Shown here: piece by piece, positions 10,691-20,798 of the stretch | Position numbering within the stretch: position 1 is the first letter of the stretch | Layout of the letters: every line of letters starts with the position of its first letter | Assembly (NCBI GenBank): GCA_949128115.1 | Contig: OX421966.1 | Span: 57,285,416-57,349,415 of the forward strand | Length of the DNA stretch: 64,000 nucleotides | Source: Anaspis maculata | Lineage: Eukaryota > Arthropoda > Insecta > Coleoptera > Scraptiidae | Direction: 5' to 3' | Translations under genes and position numbers: made by a program | The notes under the pieces: model-generated | The model's database searches: none | What the model was told of the DNA's origin: nothing | Seen by the model: the letters and a program-made list of their open reading frames with translations, nothing else

Positions 10691-12880
10691 ATGGACCACG
10701 CACCATCCATAAATCCAACAGCGTCGACCAGCAAGCCTCACGAAGAACCGCTGCTGAGGAAAGCTCTGAAACGCAGACAGGACGATGCGGGGTGTTCAAA
10801 AGACCCCCACGAGCCGCCCGCCAAGCAACCGGCTTGGGCTTCGACGTCCGACTCTGGCGAGTCGTGCGCCGTGCTTTCCGAAGAATCGCTGCCCCCTCAA
10901 ACCCCAGGCGAAGCCCCGCCGAACTCCTCGCCCGCTCTGCCCGGGGCAGGCGGCGACGTACAAGATGGCGTGGTGCCACGTCGGCGACCAGAGATGGGAG
11001 AAGTCGAAGACGCGATGGCACAGCCAGCGGGCGAAGACAGAGGACCGGCGATTTACGAAATCCAGGCCGATCAAATCGCAAGGGGTCAGATAGCCGAAGA
11101 CGAAGCGAGGCAAGTGGGCCAGCACGTAGTGGCAGGAAGGGCTGTTTTGTTCAGGCCAGGCGAGAACGCTCCAGAAGAAGGCCAAGGCGAATGGGTACGT
11201 CTGGCCGCGGCACGTCGCGGTCTCGACTCACCAGACGACTCCCCAGAAGGAGCCAGGCTGTTGCCGGACGGTTCGGATGAAGAAGCCGCCGGAGAAGATG
11301 AGAACGAAGCGGAAGAGGCCCGCGAAGCCGAGCGAAATCGAGGCGGAAATCAAGACGACCAAAATCAAGAACGGCAGCAGGAACAGCAGCAAGGACAAGG
11401 TCAAGCGGTTGCGCAAGTGGCAAGACTAGCCGAAGACGCACCGCGAGACAGGGTTGAAGAGGATCAAGATGGCGATCAGCAGATGCGAGGCGAAGAGCAA
11501 CAAGGTGTGGATGAAGAACTGCAAGAAGGAGATCACGGCGAAGCTCAACAACCTAGAGATGATTTGGAGCGAGATGCAGCCGATGTCGGAGGCAAAGTAG
11601 GTCATGACAAAGCCTGTTACAGATTCGTACACAGAGGAAGAAATATTCCTGAAGAGAGCTTAGAAAGCTTAGAACACATAATTGAAAAATTGAGATTGAG
11701 AGCCATAAAAACACAAAAGTTCCACGTTGAGGATCGGGCTGGAGAAGAATGCCAAAACAAAATCGACAGATCAGAAGTAGCCCGAGAACAAACGGAAGAC
11801 GATGATGATAAGAAAGCAGAGCACAAAATTAACGATGACCATCCGCGCAAAAACCTCGACGACGATGACTATCCAAGCACGCCCGGAACATGCGCAACAA
11901 CAGTGGCTGAAAAAAGTTCCTCAGATCATTCACCAGAGGTGAGTCCGGTCAAAGTAATCGGCAAAGCAGGAGTAGCTGAGAAAGAAGCGGAAAAGGATGA
12001 TGATGATAAGGCAAAGAAGAAAATGATTGAAGAGGCAGAGAAGAAACTGAATGAAAAGGCAGAGAAGAAACTGAATGAGGAGGCAGAGAAGAAACTAAAT
12101 GATAAGGTGGAGAAAAAGATAAACGATGATCATCCGCGCAAAAACCTCGACGACGATGACTATCCAAGCACGCCCGGAACATGCGCAACAACAGTGGCTG
12201 AGAAAAGTTCCTCAGATCATTCACCACAGGTGAGTCCGGTCAAAGTAATCGGCAAAGCAGGAGTAGCTGAGAACGAAGCGAAAAAGGATGATGATGATGA
12301 TGATGATGATAAGGCAAAGAAGAGAATGATTGAAGAGGCAGAGAAGAAACTGAATGAGGAGGCAGAGAAGAAACTAAATGATAAGGTGAAGAAAAAGATA
12401 AACGATGATCATCCGCGCAAAAACCTCGACGACGATGACTATCCAAGCACGCCCGGGCAAAGCGTAACAATAGTGGATGCAGAAAGTTCTTCAGATTCTT
12501 CATCAGAAATAGGTGCGGTCAAAGCCATGCCCAGTTTTCGGAAATGCGGAGATACGACATTAATTCGAATGAAATCACAAATACAGAGACCTTTAGTCAG
12601 ATCACATGAAGATGAGGATCAGGAGATCAGTCCGGTCAAAGCCATGTCCAATATTGGAGAAGAGTACAGATATCGATCGGAACTTCCAATGCCGAGAACT
12701 GTGGTCATATTACCCGAAGATGAGGATCAGGAACACAGCCAACAAGAAAAACTCGCCTGTCCGCCAGTAAGAAGCCTGATACGTACATCTTGTTGTGAAA
12801 GTGACGCCAGTGGAGATGGCAGTATGCTTCTATTACCTGGGACAATGGCAGAACAGGAAAGTGAAGAAGAGACTTATTAG
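10691..12880 (+). CDS. Gene D: large acidic repeat protein, unknown function
   Basis: I do not recognise this protein. The frame from the ATG at 10691 (context AAGCCATGG) encodes 729 residues. It is open further upstream to 10514, but a TTTCAG acceptor at 10661 suggests that part is intron. The first 260 residues are GC-rich at the DNA level, acidic and P/A/E-rich with a KALKRRQ cluster. A Q/E-rich section follows (ERQQEQQQGQGQ). A possible helical segment (ESLESLEHIIEKLRLRAI) comes before a repeat region with three copies of an INDDHPRKNLDDDDYPSTPG block, separated by KKLNE-type coiled-coil heptads and poly-D. The tail has repeated SPVKA and EDEDQE motifs and ends EQESEEETY. No signal peptide or membrane segment is visible. 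AATAAA at 13029 sits in GCTGAATAAAGTATTTTC, resembling the 3' ends of the C genes, so it may be a distant family relative. No leader motif was found. Confidence 0.7.
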   Translation: MDHAPSINPTASTSKPHEEPLLRKALKRRQDDAGCSKDPHEPPAKQPAWASTSDSGESCAVLSEESLPPQTPGEAPPNSSPALPGAGGDVQDGVVPRRRPEMGEVEDAMAQPAGEDRGPAIYEIQADQIARGQIAEDEARQVGQHVVAGRAVLFRPGENAPEEGQGEWVRLAAARRGLDSPDDSPEGARLLPDGSDEEAAGEDENEAEEAREAERNRGGNQDDQNQERQQEQQQGQGQAVAQVARLAEDAPRDRVEEDQDGDQQMRGEEQQGVDEELQEGDHGEAQQPRDDLERDAADVGGKVGHDKACYRFVHRGRNIPEESLESLEHIIEKLRLRAIKTQKFHVEDRAGEECQNKIDRSEVAREQTEDDDDKKAEHKINDDHPRKNLDDDDYPSTPGTCATTVAEKSSSDHSPEVSPVKVIGKAGVAEKEAEKDDDDKAKKKMIEEAEKKLNEKAEKKLNEEAEKKLNDKVEKKINDDHPRKNLDDDDYPSTPGTCATTVAEKSSSDHSPQVSPVKVIGKAGVAENEAKKDDDDDDDDKAKKRMIEEAEKKLNEEAEKKLNDKVKKKINDDHPRKNLDDDDYPSTPGQSVTIVDAESSSDSSSEIGAVKAMPSFRKCGDTTLIRMKSQIQRPLVRSHEDEDQEISPVKAMSNIGEEYRYRSELPMPRTVVILPEDEDQEHSQQEKLACPPVRSLIRTSCCESDASGDGSMLLLPGTMAEQESEEETY
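11815..12460 (+). repeat. In-frame tandem repeats inside gene D (~290 nt units)
   Basis: Blocks beginning AAYGATGAYCATCCGCGCAA recur near 11831, 12122 and 12402, with the following 130-200 nt largely identical between the first two. The units contain nested 24-nt repeats encoding EAEKKLNE and a GAT run that differs in length between copies (about 12000 versus 12285-12312). All units keep the reading frame. The near-identity implies recent duplication. Confidence 0.9.
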
Positions 12881-13028
12881 AAGTGCAGAAGAGCAGAAAT
12901 CATGAGGAATCATGCAATCAAGAGGAAAAAAACAAGCCGATTCTAGGAATGAATGAAGAATGTGTCTCCCATTGCTAATGTATGAGTGCTGATTGCAAAT
13001 GTATTTTGATATTGACGCTGAAATGCTG

Positions 13029-13034
13029 AATAAA
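13029..13034 (+). other. Polyadenylation signal of gene D
   Basis: AATAAA lies about 150 nt after the stop codon of gene D. From there to 13505 I see nothing else recognisable. Confidence 0.6.
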
Positions 13035-13505
13035 GTATTTTCATTTTAGTTGTATTGTTTCGGGTGTTGTTTGACACAAGGTCGACAAAAGCGCGCGTGA
13101 AAGAAGAAATAAAATATGCGGGTTTGTTTGAAGTTTTGTTTGAAACACTAGGTGCTTTCCTTTTACAACCTGAACTGGGTATTCTGACCTAAGTTGTTGA
13201 TGGTATCTCACTTTCGCGCATGTGATTTCTCGTTTTTTCTCCCTCTAACTTGGATCAGATCAATGAGTTTCGTGGTAAGAGAGAAGCACCTACTATTGCG
13301 ATCATCAGTGCTCTATTGTGTAAATTCAGCTTCGATACAATTATCACCTTTCATTCGGTTTCTTCTTTTCACACTCCAAGAATCCAAAGCAATTTTGAAA
13401 AATTGCAAAAATATGTAGGTAGTACCTACCTAGTCAGAAATTGATAATTGTCACTAGACGCCGCTGGGAGTATTTCGTCAATTAAAAGGTAAATATCAGT
13501 AAATA

Positions 13506-14680
13506 TACAGGGTGATTCATGAGTGACCTTACATAGGCTAATGGGAGATAGAGGACTTCGAGGCGAGTCAGGATCCACTGAAGAAATTTTATTTTCTCCG
13601 ATGGTTACGAAGATACAGGGTGTTCTGTGTGATTCGTATGAAAATTTGATAAGCGATATTTCTGAAACGGCCAAAGGTATTTTGTTGAAATTCACCAGTA
13701 ATATTTCTCTGTTGGAACTCATCCCGAAGCCATACCGGGTAAGTCAAAATCCAGGGCCGGGCTAGAAAAAAGGTGCCCCTTTTTTGTTTCATCAAAAAGT
13801 ACATTTTCTGACCGCTTTTCTGAAAAACTGATATCGGATTCAAAAAGCTAAGGAAAAATGCTTTAAGAATCACTCTTCAATTTAGATGGCACACCTAAAC
13901 CGTTTCGACAATAAAATTAAAAGTAAAATTTGTGGGTGAGTTCCCATTTTCGACCGGACATAATCGACTCATTGTTTGATCGAATTCAGTAAAATTCATT
14001 TTTTGGCTTGTCTCTGTTGAATAGAAGGGCTTGGTTGAAAAAAAAAATTCAGAGCTGATAATTTTTTTTTTTACAAAATCGAGAGCGAAACCAAAATTAG
14101 ACTCGATTTGATCGTCAAAAAAAAATTTCCGGCTATGAATTTTTCTTACTACCAAGCCCTTCTGTTCCACAGAGACAAGCTAAAAAATGAATTTTAATGA
14201 ATTCAATCAAACAATGAGTCGATTATGTCCGTTAAAAAATGGAAACTTACCCACAAATATTTCTTTTAATTTTTTTGTCGAAACGGTCTAGGTGTGCCAT
14301 CTAAATTGAAGAGTGATTCTTGAAGCATTTTTCCTTAGCTTTTCGAATCCGATAACAGTTTTTCAGAAAAGCGGTCAAAAAATGTACTTTTTGATCAAAT
14401 AAAAAAGGGGCACATTTTTTCAATTCCGGCCCTGGATTTTGACTCACCCGGTATGACTTCTGGATAAGTTCCAGCAGAGAAATATTACTGGTTAATTTCA
14501 ACACAATATCTTCAGCTGTTTCAGAAATATCGCTGATAAAAGTTTCACACGAAACACACAAAACACCCTGTATCTTCGTAACCAATGGAGAAAACAAAAT
14601 TTCCTCAGTGGATCCTGACTCGCCTCAAAGTCCTCTATCGCCCATTAGCCTATGTAAGGTCACTCATGAATCACCCTGTA
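13506..14680. mobile_element. Foldback element, ~1.18 kb, ends TACAGGGTGATTC
   Basis: The left end TACAGGGTGATTCATGAGTG and the right end CACTCATGAATCACCCTGTA are exact reverse complements. The arms pair along nearly their whole length to a turning point near 14093. The outermost bases are flanked by TA on both sides, which fits insertion at TA. The open frames inside are mirror images of each other and are not genes. Confidence 0.85.
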
Positions 14681-14999
14681 TACATTTTCAAAGTTGAATA
14701 CTGAAGCTAAAATGCATCATATTCCAACTTGTACTCTAAAAAAAAGACAGCGATCTACCTACCTGTACAAATTCATGCGAAATTTCTTGGAGGGCAATGG
14801 ACGTGGTCCAAAAATTAGGAACTATTGAAAAGACACAACCAGAACGCCCGAGATCATCTAATTTTGAGTGGCGGTGGTATACCATCGGTTCCTTGTCCAG
14901 CTCCATTGATACTTTAAGTACTTAAAGAAAAAATATAGAAGATGCAAGGTTTGCAAAATCTAGAGAGAAGCGCACTCCGGTGCATGATAAAGAGCTACA

Positions 15000-15330
15000 A
15001 AATAAAGAATAGATCGAAACGGAATCCAGTGTGGCCGTTGAATATAAAATGAAAATCGATCCAGAAGATGGAATGTCTGACGCTGAGTCAGCCAAGACAA
15101 TCTTCAGAGTCGATGTTGAAATGATGACAGAATTGAGGGAGTGAACGGCAACTCTGATACCAAGTTAAACTGAGGCAATTCGAGACACCTCCAATGTCAA
15201 GTTACCTGAAATTGCTCAAAATTTTGACGTAGAGAAAGGATTGCTATTACTGCTCAAAACTGTTATTTTTCAGGTGCTGAATGAAGTGTCTTGAATAAAA
15301 ATTTTGACCAAAATAAAAACAATTTTCTGG
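15000..15330 (+). pseudogene. Remnant 3' end of a family gene upstream of B1
   Basis: The stretch CAAAATTTTGACGTAGAGAAA, a CTGTTATTTTTCAG block, then GCTGAATGAAGTG and AATAAAAATTTTGAC recurs upstream of B2 at 18070-18225, where it reads GCTGAATAAAATG. The GCTGAATAAARTG core matches the polyadenylation regions of the family (13025, 45100). I read it as a duplicated, decayed 3' end that travels with the 5' region of the next copy. The 14700-15000 stretch before it shows nothing recognisable. Confidence 0.4.
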
Positions 15331-15364
15331 AATACATATGTCCCAGTGCTCTTTTATCACTGCA

Positions 15365-15503
15365 GATAGATAACTGATAAGGTCATGGAAAAACATTTGA
15401 TAAAAACATGAAGAGAGCAGTATTTACGTTAGTTATAACAAGATTTATTCACTATTTACTAGTTATTTTTGTGGCATGTTGTGACGTCCAATTTTTAGCA
15501 ATT
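15365..15503 (+). promoter_or_regulatory. Conserved upstream block and leader of B1
   Basis: This block is shared with B2 (18230-18355) and B3 (18870-18969) almost base for base. It aligns more weakly with the C genes through an A-rich GATAAAAAC...GAGAGCAGTA core and the leader GTTGTGACGTCC-ATTTTTAGCAATT next to ATGG. It is an attractive promoter/5'UTR candidate. The frame through it is open and would add a hydrophobic leader if translated (see findings). Confidence 0.6.
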
Positions 15504-16940
15504 ATGGAACCGGTACCCCCAAAACAGGCTTTTTCAGAGAATTCAACTCAGCTACGTGGAGAACCATCAGAGGGCTATGAGGGAGACATGTGTGTGACGA
15601 AAGTAAAAGTTGAAGCCGTAGATATGGAGGAAGTAACATTTGAACCGGCAGACGTGACGAAAGTAAAAGTTGAAACCGTAGATATGATGGAAGTACCCTT
15701 TGAACCCGCAGACGTGATGGAAGTAAAAGTTGAAACCGTAGATATGATAGAAGTACCATTTGAACCCGCAGACGTGATGAAAGTGGAAGTTAAAACAGAA
15801 ATTCCAACAGATCAGTCGTTTCAAGCTAGAACAGGTGATGGGAACGAAGATGGACCATTAAACGAATATAAAGAACGACATGGAAAGACAATAACTCGTG
15901 AAGAAATGTACACGTTGTTCGCTATATGGAAGGAAATTCGAGCTCGCAAACAAGACATTGATGCCAAAATATATCAACTTTTACCAGGAATCAAAAGAGT
16001 GTTCATCAGAATGAATTTGACTGGAAAACAAGCTGGAGAACTTTTGGCAGAAATTCAGGTACCATTTATGGGTGAGATAAGGACTTACACTTTTCCACTC
16101 ACTTGTGATTGATTCATATTCTGTGCTGTTCTAGCCTTTAAAATTCTCATGTGGCTTGGTTTTGTACTTCTGATGAAACACGACGTGAGAATAATCATTT
16201 CCCAGCTGCTGGAGCTCAAGAGGTTGGCGAATCTGGATGAGAAACTTCTGAAAATAGCAATTGACAAGAAAGATACCTTACCAGATCCATGTTTGAGAAA
16301 AGATATTGTCAAATTTTTAAGAAACTTGAAGAGGAAAGCTGTTTTGTTGAAAGGTGAGAAATCAGCATCAGTATGAAGATGCTACGACACCATGATATTT
16401 TATTTTTTTTCAGCAAAGTACGAAACGTACTATGAATTGCTTTGGGCACTTTACAAGGTGGAATATTGTAGAAGAATAAAAGAAAAGGCGAAAGATGGTG
16501 GTAATCAAAGCGCAAACAAGTCAGACGCGCAAAGCAAGAATGACGAAAATATCAAATCTCAAGGGAAAATGGATAAAGCCGAGGCGGAACTCAATACCGA
16601 ACAGAACAACGAACAGACTGACAGAGAAGACCAGGCAAATGAGCTTGAAGAGCCCAAAGCAAAAAAACGTAAAGCAAATCAAGAAGAAGACGCCGGGCAA
16701 AAACGTATTAGATCTGAAAAAGAATCTGATGACAGATCGGAAACCTTAGCAGTAGAAAGAGCGAAAGAAAGGTTACAGAAATTGAAGTGGAACTGGTCCG
16801 CCCTGATGCGTACTCTGCTGACGCTTTTGATTAATTTCTTAAAAAATACTACAGCAGTCGATGATGCACGAAAAGGGGACGAATGCGTCAAATCAGATGC
16901 GGATGACAATGTTAAATTGAAGAAGGAAGAGACTGGATGA
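15504..16940 (+). CDS. Family member B1 (three exons, 437 aa), unknown function
   Basis: I do not recognise this protein family. Exons are 15504-16071, 16135-16353 and 16414-16940. Both introns (63 and 60 nt) are GT-AG and phase 1. The start is the conserved ATGGAACCGGT next to the leader. Residues about 30-95 carry three and a half 20-residue repeats of the type VKVETVDMMEVPFEPADV. Residues about 125-189 form a helical block (REEMYTLFAIWKEIRARKQDI) ending GVK-V-x-x-MNLTGK. Exon 2 is a helical module starting AFKILMWLGFVLLMKHDV. Exon 3 opens AKYETYYELLWALYKVEY, followed by a K/E/Q-rich tail with a KAKKRK...KRIR pair that resembles a bipartite nuclear localisation signal, and a conserved RLQKLKWNWSALMRTLLTLL near the end. 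No catalytic motif is visible. The protein is probably partly coiled and partly disordered. Confidence 0.75.
15597..15795 (+). repeat. 60-nt coding repeat in B1
   Basis: The unit ACGAAAGTAAAAGTTGAARC-CGTAGATATG...GAACC-GCAGACG recurs about every 60 nt, three full copies plus a partial. B3 has about two and a half copies and B2 about one and a half. All copies keep the frame. Confidence 0.9.
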
Positions 16941-17086
16941 AAAAGGACGAGAAGTAGTTTTTAACCTATACGTTGTAACTCATGGAGAAAAATGCTCTAG
17001 CGGTAATCTGTAGGCGTTACAGACTCAGGTCATTAAATATCTGCATTGCTACCAACCCTTTCAATACGTGAATATCCAGGGGGTCA

Positions 17087-17330
17087 ATATTTATCAACTT
17101 TGGCAGTGAAGATTGAGTATTTGGTGGTAATTTGAGAAACTACTGCCTCCAGCATTATCCAGTTTGTCCATATTTATTTATCAACTTTGGTAGTGAAGAT
17201 TGAGTATTTGGTGGTAATTTGAGAAACTACTGCCTTCAGCATTATCCAGTATCATCCCAGGATAGCAAATATTACAGTTCACTGTTTTCCAAACCGGCAG
17301 GTACGGCAGGTACGGCAGGTACGGCAGGAC
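17087..17330 (+). repeat. Two ~86-bp tandem copies and a short GGTACGGCA repeat
   Basis: TTTATCAACTTTGGYAGTGAAG and the following text to CAGCATTATCCAG occurs twice with a period of about 86 bp. About 45 bp later, GGCAGGTAC is repeated four times. No gene is visible between B1 (ending 16940) and the next foldback. Confidence 0.8.
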
Positions 17331-17349
17331 CATCACTGACTCAAGTAGG

Positions 17350-18068
17350 TAAAATGTGTATTAGTCAAGGGTCATCCGGTATACCGTGGGCTCCTTCATG
17401 AAGGGAGCACGTGAGAGATCTTTCATATCTTATAGTCCTATGCATGTGGAGATACCGAAATGTTTTGGTGCCACTTCCAAAATGGCGTCGTTTCAAAATG
17501 GCGGCCATTTGTTTCCGGTGACATTTATTCGGATCTGACTTGCTTCATTCGCACCCGATTTGAATTTTTTTTTAGAAATACGTGGATTCATATTCTCTAT
17601 CCGCTGGCTGTCATCGGTTACCTTTTATATTATTCTGTTTGACCGGTATTAGAAAAAAACTTAAAATGTGAAATTGTAAAATTTGTAAAGTTGTAAAATA
17701 CAACTTGAATAAGGGTGAGAAACAGTCAAGAAACTTATAGGACAAAAAGTCATCATAATTTTCAAATTGTTTCTAATTTCGGTCGAACAGATTGATATAA
17801 ATGATAAGCGATTACAGCAGCGGATAGAGAATAAGAATTCACGTATTTCTAAAAAAAAAATAATTTTAAAATCAGGTGAGAATGACGCAAGTTAGGTCCA
17901 GATAAATGTCACCGGAAACAAATAGCCGCCATCTTGAAATGACGCCATTTTGAAAGTGGCACCAGAACATGTCGGTATTTTCACATATCGGACTATAAGA
18001 AATAAAAGGTCTCTTGCCCCCTCCACGAAGGAGCTCACGGGATCAGTTTTTTGAACCTATGGTACCTG
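17350..18068. mobile_element. Foldback element, ~0.72 kb, with a solo half-copy at 41213-41567
   Basis: Left and right arms pair throughout, for example GGCTCCTTCATGAAGG with CCACGAAGGAGC, GTGCCACTTCCAAAATGGCG with CGCCATTTTGAAAGTGGCAC, and TATTCTCTATCCGCTG with CAGCGGATAGAGAATA. The turning point is near 17705. The right half is repeated almost completely at 41213-41567, including CCTATGGTACCTGACTAAT at the end. Confidence 0.85.
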
Positions 18069-18355
18069 ACTAATGTCGAGTTACCGAAAATTGCTTAAAA
18101 TTTTGACGTAGAGAAATGATTGTAACAGTGATTGTTATCACTGTTCAAAACTGTTATTTTTCAGATGCTGAATAAAATGTTTTGAGTACAAATTTTGACA
18201 AAATAAAAACAATTTTCTAAAATAACTGATAAGGTCATGGAAAAACATTTGATAAAAACATGGAGAGAGCAGTATTTACGTTGGTTATAACAAGATTTCT
18301 CTATTATTCACTAGATATTTTTGTGGCATGTTGTGACGTCCAATTTTTAGCAATC

Positions 18356-18607
18356 ATGGAACCGGTACCCTCAGAACAGGCTTTTCTAGACAATCCAACT
18401 CAGCTACGTGGAGAACCATCAGAGGGCTATGTGGGAGACATGTGTGTGACGGAAGTAAAAGTTGAAACCGTAGATATGGTGAAAGTAACATTTGAACCCG
18501 TAGACGTGGTGGAAGTGGAAGTTGAAACAGAAGTTTCAACAGATCAGTCGTTTAAAGCTAGAACAGGTGATGAGAACGAAGTTGGACCATTAAAGGAATA
18601 CCTTTAA
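18356..18607 (+). pseudogene. B2: truncated family member (exon 1 only)
   Basis: The conserved leader and ATG are followed by a first exon about 85 percent like B1/B3, but only to GDENEVGPLKEYL, where the frame ends at a TAA (18605-18607). The homologous sequence then stops and is replaced by a dispersed repeat (18609-18845). Exons 2 and 3 are missing. It carries only about one and a half of the 20-residue repeats. An 83-residue protein could still be made, but insertion or deletion has removed the family core. Confidence 0.75.
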
Positions 18608-18608
18608 A

Positions 18609-18845
18609 ATGTACGGGCATTGCTATCAAATATTGAAAATTTCCAAAAATTTGAAATTTCTTTATTATGATTTTTGAAAATTAAAAACCAGATAGCATCG
18701 ACAATGCATCTTTCTTCAAGGAAGTCGCATGCCAAAATAGAACTTTTTATTTTTCAAAAAAAAGGTACCAAAAATGATTTCCACTGATTCACTTTTCCAT
18801 GTCTACGAGAAATCATTTTTGGTATTTTTTTTTGAAGATAATAAG
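18609..18845 (-). repeat. Dispersed repeat truncating B2; relative at 41565-41935
   Basis: The left edge GGGCATTGCTATCAAAT matches the reverse complement of TTTGATAGCATTGCCC at 41909-41924. Internal AAGGTACCAAAAATG...GATTCACTTTTCC matches the reverse complement of 41730-41785. The two copies are in opposite orientation, and 41565-41935 is the longer one. Confidence 0.65.
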
Positions 18846-18969
18846 TTTAAATTTGATAATGATAGCGAATGATAATGAGAGAGCAGTATTTAGGTTGGCT
18901 TTAACAAGATTTCTTCATCATTCACTAGTTATTTTTGTGGCAAGTTGTGACGTCCAATTTTTAGTAATT

Positions 18970-20250
18970 ATGGAACCGGTACCTCCAGAACAGGCGTTTC
19001 TAGAAAATTCAACTCAGCTACGTGAAGAACCATCAGAGGGCTATGAGGGAGACATGTGTGTGACGGAAGTAGAAGTTGAAACTGTCGATATGGTGGAAGT
19101 AACAATTGAACCCGCAGACGTGACGGAAGTAAAAGTTGAAACCGTAGATATGGTGGAAGTAACATTTGAACCCGCAGACGTGATGGAAATGGAAGTTAAA
19201 ACAGAAACTTCAACAGATCAGTCGTTTCAAGCTAGAACGGGTGATGAGACACCTGACAACTATGTAATGAAGGAATATAAAAGACCACATGCGACGACAA
19301 TAACTGGTAGAGAATTTGTAATGTTGGTCACTTCATGGGAGGAAATTCGAGCCCGCAAAAAAGACATTGATATCAAAATATATCAACTTTTACCAGAAAT
19401 CGAGAGAGTGTTCATCGAAATGAATTTGACTGGAAAACGAGCTAGAGAACTCTCGGTAGAGATTCAGGTACCATCGATGGGTGAGATAAAAACTTGCATT
19501 TTTTCACTCACTTGTGATTTAATCACATTCGGTGCTGTTCTAGCCTGTAAAATTCTTATGAGACTTGGTTCTGTACTTCTGATGAAACACGACGTGGGAA
19601 CAATTCTTTCCGACCTGGTGATGCTTGAGAGTGAGGCGAACGTGCTTGGGGAACTCTTGAAATTTGCAATTGACAAGGAAGATACCCTACTAGATTCAAA
19701 TTTGCTGAAAGCTTTTGTCAAATATTTAAAAAACTTGAGGGAGGATGTTGGTTCGATGAAAGGTGAGAAATCAGCATCTGTATAAAAATACTACACCATC
19801 TTTTTTTTTTCAGTAAAGTACGGAACGTACTATGAACTGCTTTGGGCACTTTACAGGGTGAAAAATCATAGACGAGAGAAAGAAAAGGCAAAAGCTAGTG
19901 GTAATCAAAGCGCAAACAAGTCAGACGCGCAAAACAAGAATGATGAAAAGATCAAATTTCAAGGGGAAATGGATGAAGCCAAGGCTGAACTCAATGCCGA
20001 ACAGAACAATAAACAGACTGACAGGGAAGAGCAGGCAAGGGAGCATGGAGAGCCCAAAGCAAAAAAACGTAAAGCAGATCAAGGAGAAGACGCCGGACAA
20101 GAACGTATTAGATCTGAAGAAGAGTCTGATCATGGATCGGAAACCTTAGCAGCAGAAACAGCGGAAGAAAGTTTACAGAAATTGAACTGGAACTGGTTTG
20201 CCCTGATGCGTACTCTGCTGACGCTTTTTGATTCAATTGCCAAAAAATAG
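18970..20250 (+). CDS. Family member B3 (three exons, 388 aa), C-terminally truncated
   Basis: Exons are 18970-19480, 19544-19762 and 19814-20250, with phase-1 introns of 63 and 51 nt at the same places as in B1. Exon 2 has exactly the same length as in B1 (219 nt). The order is the same: 20-residue repeats, helical block (SWEEIRARKKDIDIKIYQLL), exon-2 module, exon-3 KYGTYYELLWALYRV motif, then KAKKRK and RIRSEEES basic clusters. One extra T in a CTTTTT run near 20225 shifts the frame and creates the stop at 20248. The sequence beyond it (20250-20330) is still homologous to the last 37 codons of B1. Intron 1 has no stop and keeps the frame, so retention would give a longer protein. AATAAA follows at 20483. 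Confidence 0.75.
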
Positions 20251-20653
20251 TACAGCAGTCGATGATGCACAAAAAGAGGACGAATGCGTCAAATCAGATG
20301 CGGATGACAATGTTGAATAGAAGAAGGAAGAGACTGGACAAAAAAGGACTAGACGTAGTTTTTCAACTATACGTTGTAACTCAGCTGAAATTTTTTTTTC
20401 TCTAGCTATAATAAGAGTAGCTGCTTATTTATTATATTACAGAGTTACTGTTAGTGTTTCGATGCCAAGTGAAATCTTATACAATAAAAATAATTCGAGT
20501 ATTTTTTGCCACGTCTCCGTATTTTCAATCAGCAAAGAAACAAGTGATAAGCTGATAAGGTTATTAAAAACATTTAAGAAAACAAGAGGGCAGTATATAA
20601 TTCATAACAAGAGTAGTTCACCATAAATTTATTCTGTGATTTTAATTTTAAAA

Positions 20654-20798
20654 AGTTGTGACGTCTAATTTTCAAGCAATTATCACGGAATTTGTACCCA
20701 AAGAATAGGTCTCTTCAAATGATTCAAGTGAGCTGCAAGAAGAATAATGATCAGAAAGCCATGGAGGAGAGGTAGACACACCAAACTCAAGCGACAAA
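20654..20798 (+). pseudogene. Eroded 5' coding start of B4
   Basis: The leader GTTGTGACGTCTAATTTTCAAGCAATTATC is present, but the expected ATGGAA reads CACGGAATTTGTACC. The ancestral start codon is gone and the following frame soon meets TAG (20706-20708). The peptide that would have followed (EFVPK) matches the start of C5 (EFVLL) and the start remnant of C4 (EFVPT). Confidence 0.6.

Noticed and set aside
10638..11441. Several overlapping frames on both strands in the GC-rich part of gene D
   Set aside because: High GC removes stop codons in all frames. Only the frame that continues through the repeats to 12880 is supported.
13523..14597. Frames of 80-98 codons on both strands
   Set aside because: Mirrored translations of the two arms of a foldback element.
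15408..15503. Calling the upstream ATG at 15408 as the start of B1
   Set aside because: The homologous block contains in-frame stops in A, C1 and C3 and varies in length by one or two bases between subfamilies, so 5'UTR is more likely. Kept as an open question in the findings.
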